A DNA stretch of 64,000 nt, from NCBI RefSeq assembly GCF_900105215.1, contig NZ_FOIP01000001.1:1-64000 (forward strand). The letters are read 5' to 3'. The translations under genes and the position numbers were made by a program. Position 1 is the stretch's first letter, and every line of letters starts with the position of its first letter. Positions 25,123 through 33,225 of this stretch are shown one piece after another. The stretch is from Lacrimispora sphenoides. GTDB taxonomy: Bacteria > Bacillota > Clostridia > Lachnospirales > Lachnospiraceae. Below the pieces are notes generated by a model. That model was not told the origin of the DNA and did not search any database. It saw only the letters and a program-made list of their open reading frames with translations.

Positions 25123-25153
25123 AAAAAGGGCGCGGAAATTACTTACCACGCCC
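25123..25153 (-). terminator. Terminator-like stem between permease and GH28 genes
   Basis: On the minus strand GGGCGTGG pairs with CCGCGCCC (one wobble) and is followed by TTTTT. It could end part of the transporter transcript and lower GH28 expression. Confidence 0.55.
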
Positions 25154-25163
25154 GTGCTTTTCA

Positions 25164-26015
25164 TTATCCTTTCACGCCTCCTGCTGCGATACCGTCAATA
25201 AAGGCATCCTGGGCACAGAAGAATACGATCAGGGAAGGAATAATGGAGATTAAAGACATCGCCAGAATCCGGTTCCACTGGAATCCTACATCACCGTCCA
25301 TGGACATGCGCAAATAAATGGAATTCGTATATTTGGGCATATCGGAAACGTAAATAAGCGGTCCCATAAAGTCGTTGGACGTCCACATGAACTGAAACAA
25401 TGCAACGGATACCAGCGATGGCTTTAACATGGGAACAATCACATGCCATAAGGTTTTAATGGAACTGCAGCCATCAATTTTGGCAGCTTCCTCCAGTTCC
25501 TTTGGCACACCTCTTAAAAACTGTATCAGCATGAATAAGAAATAGGTATCTCCTGCAAACAGTGAGGGAACCACTAACGGTAAATAGGAGTTGGTCCAGC
25601 CCCATTTATTGAACATGATATACTGGGGTGCATTTAACACTACCTGAGGCAGAAACAGGGTGGAAATCATAAGAGAGAACAGGATTCCCTTTCCCTTAAA
25701 TTCAAACCGGCCGAAACCATAAGCCGTGATCGTGGCTGATACAACGGTGAAAAGAACCTTTGGCACAACAATCTTGTATGTATTGAGCATGGATTTGATC
25801 AGATTGATCTTTCCACCGTAATCTACAAATGCATTGGCATAACCATCGGTCACAGGCTTTTTGGGCCAAAACCATGCGCTGGTAAAAATCTCCGAGTTTG
25901 TCTTAAAAGTAGCCCCCACCATCCAGATCAGGGGGTATACCATAATAAATCCGACAAGAATCAATAATGCATAACGGATCGCTGCACTGATCTTTCTCTT
26001 AGTCTCTTTCGTCAT
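25164..26015 (-). CDS. ABC sugar importer permease (MalG type)
   Basis: This 283-residue inner-membrane protein has six hydrophobic segments and the coupling EAA loop ELEEAAKIDGCSSIKTLWHVIVPMLKP (split here as EEAAKIDG followed by IVPMLKP near 190-212). It forms the transport channel with the MalF-type protein encoded just upstream. No ATPase gene is present; such importers in Firmicutes commonly share an MsmX-type ATPase. The substrate is inferred as pectin-derived oligosaccharides from the GH28 and uxa context. Confidence 0.9.
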   Translation of the reverse strand: MTKETKRKISAAIRYALLILVGFIMVYPLIWMVGATFKTNSEIFTSAWFWPKKPVTDGYANAFVDYGGKINLIKSMLNTYKIVVPKVLFTVVSATITAYGFGRFEFKGKGILFSLMISTLFLPQVVLNAPQYIMFNKWGWTNSYLPLVVPSLFAGDTYFLFMLIQFLRGVPKELEEAAKIDGCSSIKTLWHVIVPMLKPSLVSVALFQFMWTSNDFMGPLIYVSDMPKYTNSIYLRMSMDGDVGFQWNRILAMSLISIIPSLIVFFCAQDAFIDGIAAGGVKG

Positions 26016-26020
26016 GTCAT

Positions 26021-26920
26021 TTACCTCCCATCCTCATCTGAATAATAAACCCACTTTTTCTGGCTTACAAACGCTACTACCGTAAAGGTCATAACAATGA
26101 GGAACAGGATCCAGGCCTGTGCACTTGCCATACCCATCTTATGCCGTAAGAATGCGTTGTTATAAATCAGGATCGAGATCAAAGTAGTCGCACCGTTAGG
26201 TCCTCCCTTTGTTACAAGGAATGGCCCATTGAATTCCTGGAACGCCTGGCATAACTGAGTGATCAGGTTGTAGAAAATAACCGGTGTAATTAAAGGAACC
26301 GTAATTTTAAAGAACTGTGTCCACTTTCCTGCCCCGTCAATGGAAGCTGCTTCGTATAAGTCTTCAGAGACACCCTTTAAGGCTGCGAGGAAGATTACCA
26401 TGGCAGAACCAAACTGCCAGACCCTTAAAAGTACAATCACGGTCAGGGCACCGCCTCCGCTTGCCATCCAGTTGATCTTTTCAACACCAAATACGCCAAG
26501 AACTGTATTAATCAGGCCGTCTGTATTGAATACGGCTCTCCATAAAATTGCAATGGCAATGGATCCTCCCAGAATAGACGGAACATAATACGCAGTCCGG
26601 AAGAAATTAACTCCTTTTAATTTAAAGTTCAGGATATATGCGATGAACAATGCGAACATCAGCTTTAAGGGAACATCAAAAATTGCATATTTAAATGTAA
26701 CATAAAACGCTTTTTTAATGTCGGAATCTGTGAAAATCTTATTATAGTTCATCATACCTGTCTTCGAAATGCCGTTAAACAAATCATAGTTTGTAAAGCT
26801 ATAGTATAGGGAAGAGGCGAACGGATAAACTTTGAAAAGTATAAATCCGACCAGCCATGGTAAGATGAAAAAGAATCCTGCATTGTCTGCCAGAACCTTA
26901 CGGATACCTTTTGACTTCAT
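26021..26920 (-). CDS. ABC sugar importer permease (MalF type)
   Basis: This 299-residue permease has six hydrophobic segments and the EAA loop DLYEAASIDGAGKW near 195-208 followed by ITVPLITPV. It pairs with the MalG-type subunit five bases downstream. The ribosome site AGGAGGAATAAAGT overlaps the end of the preceding gene, indicating a tight operon. The layout (binding protein, accessory gene, two permeases) is the usual CUT1 order. Confidence 0.9.
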   Translation of the reverse strand: MKSKGIRKVLADNAGFFFILPWLVGFILFKVYPFASSLYYSFTNYDLFNGISKTGMMNYNKIFTDSDIKKAFYVTFKYAIFDVPLKLMFALFIAYILNFKLKGVNFFRTAYYVPSILGGSIAIAILWRAVFNTDGLINTVLGVFGVEKINWMASGGGALTVIVLLRVWQFGSAMVIFLAALKGVSEDLYEAASIDGAGKWTQFFKITVPLITPVIFYNLITQLCQAFQEFNGPFLVTKGGPNGATTLISILIYNNAFLRHKMGMASAQAWILFLIVMTFTVVAFVSQKKWVYYSDEDGR

Positions 26921-26923
26921 ACT

Positions 26924-27592
26924 TTATTCCTCCTGTTTTTTTAATATAGTATGTTGCGCTTTAAGCATTTCCTGTAGGCCTGCGCATGTATCTTTATCGT
27001 TACTTTCGATCGTTTTCCATATTAATTCCCCGAAATCACTGTATTTCTCTCTTTGAAGCACGCCCATATTGCATGCTCTCAAGATGGAATAACCGATTTC
27101 CAGGGCTTCAGAAGAATCCGGGAGTTCCTTTATTTTTTCCTTGACTGCGGTTTTAAATAAATCCCTTAATTCCCTATAATATTCATAGATTTCTTCTGAC
27201 ATCTGACCAATTGTTTCTATAAGAGCTATCAGATCACTTCCTGCAAGCCTTTCTTCCCCCCGGAACAAAGCTGCAATCTCATTATAATGTTCTTTTCTTT
27301 TATACCTTGTCTCGTATGCTGTTACAAAGGGCATAAAATCTAAGGTCCAATCATTCTGCCCGATGAATGACTTTATCGTCTGTCTGTATTTCTCATTCCC
27401 TGTCTGATCCAAAGCAAAAAAGCAGGCCAGGCTATCCTGTATCGGCAGACCTTCTGCCAATCCTTCCGGAGCTTCCAGCCCGCTTAGATAAGTCATTACA
27501 GCATCCTTATAGACCTCTTCGCCGGTAGCTTCATACATCTGTATTGCCCCCGTCAGCTGGTATGGTTTTATTCTCTTAATTCTGCATTCCAT
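26924..27592 (-). CDS. Small helical protein, distant GH88/GH105-like
   Basis: This 222-residue, all-helical protein lies between the binding-protein and permease genes. It shows resemblance by eye to part of the (alpha/alpha)6 unsaturated-glucuronyl hydrolases: its WTLDFMPFVTAYETRY (near 82-97) parallels WLDGLYMCQPFYMEYETRF of the GH105 protein in this window, including the aromatic and Asp positions. It is only about 60% of family length. It could be a shortened hydrolase, a sugar-binding helper or an unrelated helical repeat protein. The ribosome site is weak. Confidence 0.5.
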   Translation of the reverse strand: MECRIKRIKPYQLTGAIQMYEATGEEVYKDAVMTYLSGLEAPEGLAEGLPIQDSLACFFALDQTGNEKYRQTIKSFIGQNDWTLDFMPFVTAYETRYKRKEHYNEIAALFRGEERLAGSDLIALIETIGQMSEEIYEYYRELRDLFKTAVKEKIKELPDSSEALEIGYSILRACNMGVLQREKYSDFGELIWKTIESNDKDTCAGLQEMLKAQHTILKKQEE

Positions 27593-27619
27593 AACTTTTG
27601 TCTGCCCTTTTCTTTATGG

Positions 27620-27645
27620 GAGCCGCCATAAAATTATGGCGGCTC
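27620..27645 (-). promoter_or_regulatory. Perfect 12-bp hairpin after binding-protein gene
   Basis: GAGCCGCCATAA and TTATGGCGGCTC flank two bases, with no T run. Such stems between binding-protein and permease genes often protect the upstream part of the mRNA and set unequal expression; this is inferred here. Confidence 0.6.
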
Positions 27646-27688
27646 GTATGAAATATGTATCACTTATTCAAACTGTCAGAATTCTTAA

Positions 27689-29071
27689 TTAACTCTCAAG
27701 AGTCTCTGTAATGCCCTTAATCAGTTCACTTGCTGCCTGCTTGGAATCAATTTCCCTTGTGCTTAACTTACCAAATACTTTATAGTAAACGCCATCTGGA
27801 TTTGCTTTTAAATCGTTGTGCTCAAACTTGCTGTCTAAGTTGAACTTGCTGTAATTCATAACCTTTGTATTAGCTTCAATGGTCAGAGGATCGCCAAGTT
27901 TGTTCGCCTCAAGAATCTTTAAGCCCTCTGTAGAGCAAGGAATCCCTCTCTCTGTGGAAACGAGCTTAACGCCTTCCTCATCATTTAACAAGAAGTTGAT
28001 TAACATTGCTGCTTCCTTTGGATGCTTGGAATTACCTGCAACTGCATATGCCATGGAAATCTTTGTAAAGCCTCCGTTGTTATCGCCCATCTTAACGAAA
28101 TCACCAACTACGAACTTTTGACCAGGCTTGTTTACGCTGCCTTCCAGTGCTGCCATGAATTTAGAAGCAGAGGAATCCCACTCAAAGATACCTGCATACT
28201 TGCCATCGATCCATTTTGCATTCTTGTCAAGAGAGTCAGCCATATCACCCTGAATGGTTGCCAATGTCGGAATGACATGCTTCGTTTCCAGTTCGGTAAT
28301 GAAATCCATTCCGTCCTTAACTTCATCTTCCGTATAATTGACCTCTCCGCCTTCAACCCAGTTTTTACCGTACTTGGATTCCAGATAATAAACCATTAAA
28401 ATCATACGATCATATTCGCCAAGGGCTAAAGGATACATATCTGGATCTTTTGCTTTAAATGCTGCACCTGCTGCATACAGGGAATCCAGATCAGTAGGAA
28501 TGTCACAGCCTACTTCTTCAAATGCAGTTTTATTCCAATAAAATACACGTCCTGTTAAAGAAATCGGAACAGCCATTAACTTATTGTCAACCTTACAGAG
28601 GTCAAGGCTTTCCGGTGTAAACTGTTTTAAATCAAGAACATCGGAGTAATCCTCCAGATTGGCAAATGCTGTTCCGCCCTGGCTATAGGATTCGATCCAG
28701 TTCCAGTTGATCTGCATAACATCAGCAGCATTTCCGCCTAAAATATTTAAAGACTGCTTCTCTTCCCAGCCGGTCCATGCGCCATACTCAGGGGTCACCT
28801 TGATGTTTGGATATTTCGCTTCAAATGCCTTAATCGCTTCTTCTGTTGCAGCATGTCTGGTATCGCCGCCCCACCAGGAAAACTTAAGCTCTACCGGCTC
28901 TCCTGAAGTAGTTGGCTCCGCCGTTGTCGCTTCATCTGCCGCTGCAGCAGTTGTCTCTGCCGCTGTAGAAGCTGCTGTCTCACTTGTGCTCTTTCCCCCG
29001 CCACAGGCGCTTAAGGACACTGTCATAACAGTTGCTAACCCCATCGCAGCCCACTGTTTGATTTTTTTCAT
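27689..29071 (-). CDS. Extracellular sugar-binding lipoprotein of ABC importer
   Basis: This 460-residue protein begins with a lipoprotein signal ending in LSACGGG (lipidated Cys near 23), followed by a Thr/Ala/Glu linker (about 30-58), then a family 1 solute-binding domain (LKFSWWGGDTRHAATEEAIKAFEAKYP). It captures the substrate outside the membrane for the two permeases downstream. AAGGAGAG precedes ATG 29071. The promoter about 120 bases upstream carries the GTAAGCGCTTAC operator shared with lacI. Confidence 0.92.
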   Translation of the reverse strand: MKKIKQWAAMGLATVMTVSLSACGGGKSTSETAASTAAETTAAAADEATTAEPTTSGEPVELKFSWWGGDTRHAATEEAIKAFEAKYPNIKVTPEYGAWTGWEEKQSLNILGGNAADVMQINWNWIESYSQGGTAFANLEDYSDVLDLKQFTPESLDLCKVDNKLMAVPISLTGRVFYWNKTAFEEVGCDIPTDLDSLYAAGAAFKAKDPDMYPLALGEYDRMILMVYYLESKYGKNWVEGGEVNYTEDEVKDGMDFITELETKHVIPTLATIQGDMADSLDKNAKWIDGKYAGIFEWDSSASKFMAALEGSVNKPGQKFVVGDFVKMGDNNGGFTKISMAYAVAGNSKHPKEAAMLINFLLNDEEGVKLVSTERGIPCSTEGLKILEANKLGDPLTIEANTKVMNYSKFNLDSKFEHNDLKANPDGVYYKVFGKLSTREIDSKQAASELIKGITETLES

Positions 29072-29163
29072 AGTTTTCTCTCCTTTTTCTTACCCTCATA
29101 ATTGAGTTCTTCAAAGCCCTGTGTAAGTGGTTCCACTTTTTCTACATTTTTTGACATGTTTGC

Positions 29164-29197
29164 GTAAGCGCTTACACTCTGCTTTTTCCTTATTATA
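29164..29197 (-). promoter_or_regulatory. Importer operon promoter with LacI-type operator
   Basis: A minus-strand TATAAT (29192-29197) is followed by the palindrome GTAAGCGCTTAC (29164-29175) just after the start site. The -35 (TGAAAT) is poor. The palindrome is identical to the one at lacI. Confidence 0.65.
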
Positions 29198-29301
29198 ACA
29201 TCCATCTTCTTATATTTCATTTCAAATCTCGCACAAAACATTGCAAATATTGACATCCTATGGTATAACTTTAGTATAATTAGCTAAGGAATTTATGGTT
29301 T

Positions 29302-30168
29302 ATGAAAGTACTTACCTCTTTTTCAGATGGAATAGATCAATGCATTGCCTCCCGGTCATTCTCGATTGTACATCTCCACAACGAGTTGGGAGTTTTAAGC
29401 ATGCACAGCCATCGCTGCCACGAGTTTCACTTTTCCTTAAGCGGAGGCAGCACATTCTTGATCGATAATAAAAATTACCTGATTGAACCGGGGAGCCTGT
29501 TCATGATCAGCCAATATGAAAAGCATCATTTGCTGCAGATGGATACCACCAGCCCTCAGGAACGGTTTGTTATATTCATAGACCCCTCCTATCTGGAAAG
29601 CATCTCAACGCCGCAGACGGATCTGACCTACTGTTTTACCCACAGACCTGAGAGATTTTCCCACCGTATCGCCTTAAACCATGGACAGCAGCGGCATTTC
29701 ATGTATTTTTTTAATAAAATAGCCGTGGAAGAGGGATTCGGTCAGGATGTGGTGGAGCGTTCTGCCTTTGCTGAGTATATGGTTTTCATGACAAAATTGG
29801 CTGCAGAGGCCTTCCTTGGAAAGGAATCGGTAGAACAGAAACAGTATTTCAGCAGTAAGGTGACCGACATCATCGCCTATATCCACCACAACATCGATTC
29901 CCAGCTGAGCATCGGAGATATTGCGGCCCATTTTTATTTAAGTACCTCTTATCTTTGCAGGCTGTTTAAGAAAAGCACCGGTACAACCATCAATTCCTAC
30001 ATAATCTCCCGCCGCATCGAACTGGCCCAGAAACTTCTGTCAGGCGGCTACAGCGTCAATGAGGTTTACAGCATGTGTGGGTTTAACGACTACAGCAATT
30101 TTTTTAAAGCTTTCACAAAAAAAGTGGGGATTTCACCGAAGAAATATTCACAGAATAGTTTAAGATAA
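29302..30168 (+). CDS. AraC-family regulator
   Basis: This 288-residue protein has an N-terminal cupin-like sensor (HSHRCHEFHFSLSGG near 32-47, NYLIEPGSLFMIS) and two C-terminal AraC helix-turn-helix units (about 190-285: IGDIAAHFYLSTSYLCRLFKK and VNEVYSMCGFNDYSNFFKAFTKK). It is divergent to the binding-protein gene and lies next to the GH105 gene, so it is probably a second, activating input for pectin use. The palindrome-like GAAAGTACTTAC overlaps its start codon (29304-29315), one mismatch from the uxaA operator. GAGCTAAGGA serves as a weak ribosome site. Confidence 0.87.
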   Translation: MKVLTSFSDGIDQCIASRSFSIVHLHNELGVLSMHSHRCHEFHFSLSGGSTFLIDNKNYLIEPGSLFMISQYEKHHLLQMDTTSPQERFVIFIDPSYLESISTPQTDLTYCFTHRPERFSHRIALNHGQQRHFMYFFNKIAVEEGFGQDVVERSAFAEYMVFMTKLAAEAFLGKESVEQKQYFSSKVTDIIAYIHHNIDSQLSIGDIAAHFYLSTSYLCRLFKKSTGTTINSYIISRRIELAQKLLSGGYSVNEVYSMCGFNDYSNFFKAFTKKVGISPKKYSQNSLR

Positions 30169-30176
30169 TATGATTT

Positions 30177-30212
30177 GGGGATTGGAACCCGGTAATCCGG
30201 GACCCAATCCCC
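30177..30212. terminator. Bidirectional terminator between araC-type gene and GH105 gene
   Basis: GGGGATTGG pairs with CCAATCCCC, with an inner CCCGG/CCGGG pair. It lies between two convergent genes. Confidence 0.75.
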
Positions 30213-30230
30213 ATTTATATTCCTGTTTCT

Positions 30231-31367
30231 TTATTGATTGTATACCCAGCCGGTTCTTTTCATCTCCGTATAGGCAAGAAGGAAGGGTCCTACCCCTTTG
30301 GCATCATCTTTTACAATGGGCTCGGACATGTAATAATCAAAAGTTCCGTTTCTCCTCTCTTTGCCGCCAAGTCCTGCTACCAGGCAGATTCCTCCAAGGC
30401 TTATCCCCCCCTCTTCCAGATGAAGATAGGTATCGCAGATTCCCTCAAAGGCCTTTTTGCCAGAACCGGCATAGGACTCCGGAAGATAACCCAAACGGAC
30501 TCCCTTTAAAATGGCATAAGAGAAAATGGCGCTTCCGCTGGTTTCCAGATAATTCCGGTCCATGCCGCCTAAGTTTACCACCTGATACCACATACCGCTT
30601 TCATCTTGGTATTTTAACATAGAGTCTATCAGGTCACGGAAGGCTTCTTCCATTTCCTTTAAGCTTTCCTCATCCGACGGATCTGACTTGTCCATGGTAT
30701 CTAAAAGAGCCATGGCGTACCAGCCTAACGCTCTCAGCCAGAAATTCTGGGACAGCCCGGTCACCTTATCACACCAGAACATCTCTCTGGAAGAATCGTA
30801 CGCATGGTAGTAAAGGCCGGTTTCTGTATCCCTCATGATCCTCATCACATTGGCAAACTGGCTGTAAATATCGCCGCAGTTTTCCTTTTGATTAAACCGG
30901 GTTTCGTATTCCATATAAAATGGCTGACACATGTACAGACCGTCAAGCCAAACCTGGTTGGGATAAATATTCTTATGCCAGAAGTTCCCCTCTTTTGTCC
31001 GCGGCATCATTCCGATCTGGCTGTAAACCAGATCAATGGCTTTTCTGTATTTTTCCTTTCCTGTCAGGTCATAAAGCTCGAGCAAAGTTTTTCCTGCATT
31101 GACATTGTCAATGTTCCGTTCTTCCACATCATATCCGTCAATGGTCCCATCCTCTCTCACCCTGTAATCGATAAATGTGTCCGCAAAATTCAGATATTTT
31201 AAATCCCCGGTAATGGCGTACATTTCTAAAATGGATTTGATCATACAGCCGTCTATGTAATTCCATCCGGCCTTCTCCCCCTGAAGCAGCTTCTCAATGT
31301 TCCATACCGGACGGTCCGGTGTACTCTTTTCCATCAGTTCATTGATATACCTTTCAATTGCATCCAT
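30231..31367 (-). CDS. GH105 unsaturated rhamnogalacturonyl hydrolase
   Basis: This 378-residue (alpha/alpha)6-barrel enzyme removes unsaturated galacturonate from pectin lyase products. The catalytic Asp is expected in VWLDGLYMCQPF (Asp near 142), and a second conserved Asp lies in the WNYIDGCMIKS stretch near 39. GSAIFSYAILKG and GFLAG-like helices complete the family pattern. No signal peptide is present, so it acts in the cytoplasm. It has its own strong promoter without an obvious LacI-type palindrome. Length matches the YteR/YesR group. Confidence 0.9.
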   Translation of the reverse strand: MDAIERYINELMEKSTPDRPVWNIEKLLQGEKAGWNYIDGCMIKSILEMYAITGDLKYLNFADTFIDYRVREDGTIDGYDVEERNIDNVNAGKTLLELYDLTGKEKYRKAIDLVYSQIGMMPRTKEGNFWHKNIYPNQVWLDGLYMCQPFYMEYETRFNQKENCGDIYSQFANVMRIMRDTETGLYYHAYDSSREMFWCDKVTGLSQNFWLRALGWYAMALLDTMDKSDPSDEESLKEMEEAFRDLIDSMLKYQDESGMWYQVVNLGGMDRNYLETSGSAIFSYAILKGVRLGYLPESYAGSGKKAFEGICDTYLHLEEGGISLGGICLVAGLGGKERRNGTFDYYMSEPIVKDDAKGVGPFLLAYTEMKRTGWVYNQ

Positions 31368-31437
31368 GTTCTTCTTCTCCTTATTTTCTTCCCTTTTGTC
31401 CCCTTAAGCGTTCGTTTTGCTATGGTCATTTTAATAC

Positions 31438-31466
31438 AATATAACCGTAAAAAACCCGGTTGTCAA
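31438..31466 (-). promoter_or_regulatory. Sigma-A promoter of GH105 gene
   Basis: On the minus strand TTGACA (31461-31466) and TATATT (31438-31443) are 17 bp apart. Confidence 0.75.
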
Positions 31467-31487
31467 ATTGCATTAAAAAACTGACAA

Positions 31488-31544
31488 TAAAAAAATGGCG
31501 GGAAACAGCCGGGAATTTACTAAAAATCCCGTTTGCTCTCGCCA
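31488..31544 (-). terminator. Terminator of pfkA-LUD operon
   Basis: On the minus strand a long stem (TGGCG...CGCCA outside, CGGGAT/ATTCCCG inside) is followed by seven to eight Ts, just beyond the LUD stop codon. Confidence 0.75.
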
Positions 31545-31564
31545 ATTCATTATATTTCATTTCA

Positions 31565-32158
31565 TTAAAAACCCAGTGCCTCATCCACAAAGATGATTTC
31601 GCACTTCATGCCCATAGGAGCCCGGTCGATCACCGCCGTTATGCGGCAGATCCGTTCAGGGCTGTTGCAGTCATAGCACTTATCTCCTTTTTGGGCGCAC
31701 GGTGTCTTTGCATGGATTCTTTGGGCATTTTGCGGAGCAGCCACATTCCTGCTTCGGTAAATGGCGTCCTCCAAGTTGGGGGTGATTTTATTTTTGCCCA
31801 CAACATAATAGCATGTCTGAGGTCCAAAAGCGGTCATAGCGACCCGGTTTCCGGTTCCGTCGATATTAACGATCTGCCCGGTCTCCGATACGGCATTGGC
31901 GCTGGTTATATAGATATTGGCGCAGTTTGCCAGGTGCCGCACATCTCTGGAAGGCACCTTGTTGTGCCATACCACGGCATTGTTCTTAAGCAGAGCTTCA
32001 TATAGACCCATTTCCAAAAGGGTCACGCTTCCGCCGAATCCAATGGTCTGGTTCTTTAAGGCTTCCACAAGATAATCACGTGCTTCTTCTTTTGTAGGAA
32101 AAAGCTGTGTGGAAAACCCGTGTTTTTCAAAATTCTGCCTGATCACCGTATATTCCAT
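31565..32158 (-). CDS. LUD-domain protein (lactate-utilisation LutC-like)
   Basis: This 197-residue protein has the LUD fold pattern IGFGGSVTLLEMGL near 49-62, YITSANAVSETGQIVNIDGTGNRVA near 93-117 (two halves of one motif), and a Cys cluster CAQKGDKCYDCNSPERIC near 160-177. ATG 32158 is chosen over the TTG at 32185 because CTGGAGGCG precedes it. LutC-type proteins belong to lactate oxidation complexes, but single-gene clostridial versions like this are uncharacterised. It follows pfkA directly, likely on one transcript. Confidence 0.8.
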   Translation of the reverse strand: MEYTVIRQNFEKHGFSTQLFPTKEEARDYLVEALKNQTIGFGGSVTLLEMGLYEALLKNNAVVWHNKVPSRDVRHLANCANIYITSANAVSETGQIVNIDGTGNRVAMTAFGPQTCYYVVGKNKITPNLEDAIYRSRNVAAPQNAQRIHAKTPCAQKGDKCYDCNSPERICRITAVIDRAPMGMKCEIIFVDEALGF

Positions 32159-32185
32159 ATTCGCCTCCAGCTGAATCTGACCCAA

Positions 32186-33160
32186 TTATCTCACAAGCAT
32201 CTTGCTGATCTGATACTGGTCTTCCGGGATGTCCTTTGTCATGCTAAGGGCTTCCTGAATATCGAAATCCTGGAATTCTCCATGCTTATAGCCTACGACA
32301 CGGTTGCTCTTACCTTCACATAGAAGCTCTACTGCCCTTGCGCCCATAATGGAAGCATAGACACGGTCCTTGCAGGTAGGCGCGCCGCCTCGCTGCATAT
32401 GTCCCAGGATGGTAGCTCTGGTCTCAATGCCTGTGGCAGCTTCGATTCTCTTAGCCATAGAGGAGGAATGTCCGATTCCCTCTGCATTGATGATGATATG
32501 ATGCTTTTTGCCCCGCTTTCTGTTCTCAATGATACGGTTAATAAGGGCCTGTTCATCGCCGTCATAGCGCTCCGGTAAAAGAATGTCCTCGGCGCCGTTT
32601 GCAAAACCGCACCAAAGGGCAATATAGCCTGCATTACGTCCCATTACCTCGATGATGCTGCAGCGCTCGTGGGAAGTGGATGTATCACGTACCTTATCAA
32701 TGGCCTCCATGGCTGTGTTGACAGCCGTATCAAAGCCAATGGTGTAATCCGTACAGGCAATATCTAAGTCAATGGTTCCAGGAAGCCCAATGGTATTGAT
32801 CCCTAGCGCGGAAAGCTTACCGGCTCCCCGGAATGAACCATCTCCTCCGATGACCACAATGCCGTCGATATTATGTTTTCTGCAGATCTCAGCGCCCTTT
32901 TTCTGCCCTTCGGCAGTTGTGAACTCCTGACATCTGGCTGTATATAAAACGGTTCCTCCGCGGTGAATAATATCGGATACACTGGTGCTGTTCATATCAA
33001 CAATTTCTTCCTGCAGAAGGCCTGCGTATCCCCTCATGATTCCCTTTACTTCCAATCCTTTATGGATTGCAGTCCTGACAATTGCGCGGATTGCAGCGTT
33101 CATACCTGGTGCATCACCGCCGCTGGTTAATACGCCGATGGTTTTCACTTGTTTTGCCAT
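32186..33160 (-). CDS. pfkA: ATP-dependent 6-phosphofructokinase
   Basis: This 324-residue glycolytic enzyme phosphorylates fructose 6-phosphate. It has LTSGGDAPGMNAAIRA at the ATP site (about 8-23), GGDGSFRGA near 103, DTAVNTA near 150 and IEVMGRNAGYIAL near 160; the catalytic Asp is expected in the segment GTIDLDIACTDYT near 125-137. ATG 33160 is preferred because AGGAGGAAG precedes it by eight bases. Gly in GGDGS favours ATP rather than pyrophosphate as donor. Confidence 0.95.
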   Translation of the reverse strand: MAKQVKTIGVLTSGGDAPGMNAAIRAIVRTAIHKGLEVKGIMRGYAGLLQEEIVDMNSTSVSDIIHRGGTVLYTARCQEFTTAEGQKKGAEICRKHNIDGIVVIGGDGSFRGAGKLSALGINTIGLPGTIDLDIACTDYTIGFDTAVNTAMEAIDKVRDTSTSHERCSIIEVMGRNAGYIALWCGFANGAEDILLPERYDGDEQALINRIIENRKRGKKHHIIINAEGIGHSSSMAKRIEAATGIETRATILGHMQRGGAPTCKDRVYASIMGARAVELLCEGKSNRVVGYKHGEFQDFDIQEALSMTKDIPEDQYQISKMLVR

Positions 33161-33225
33161 AGTAGCTTCCTCCTGATTCACGGATATCTGTTATTGTAAG
33201 TTTTTCATTGCATACATGTTGTATT

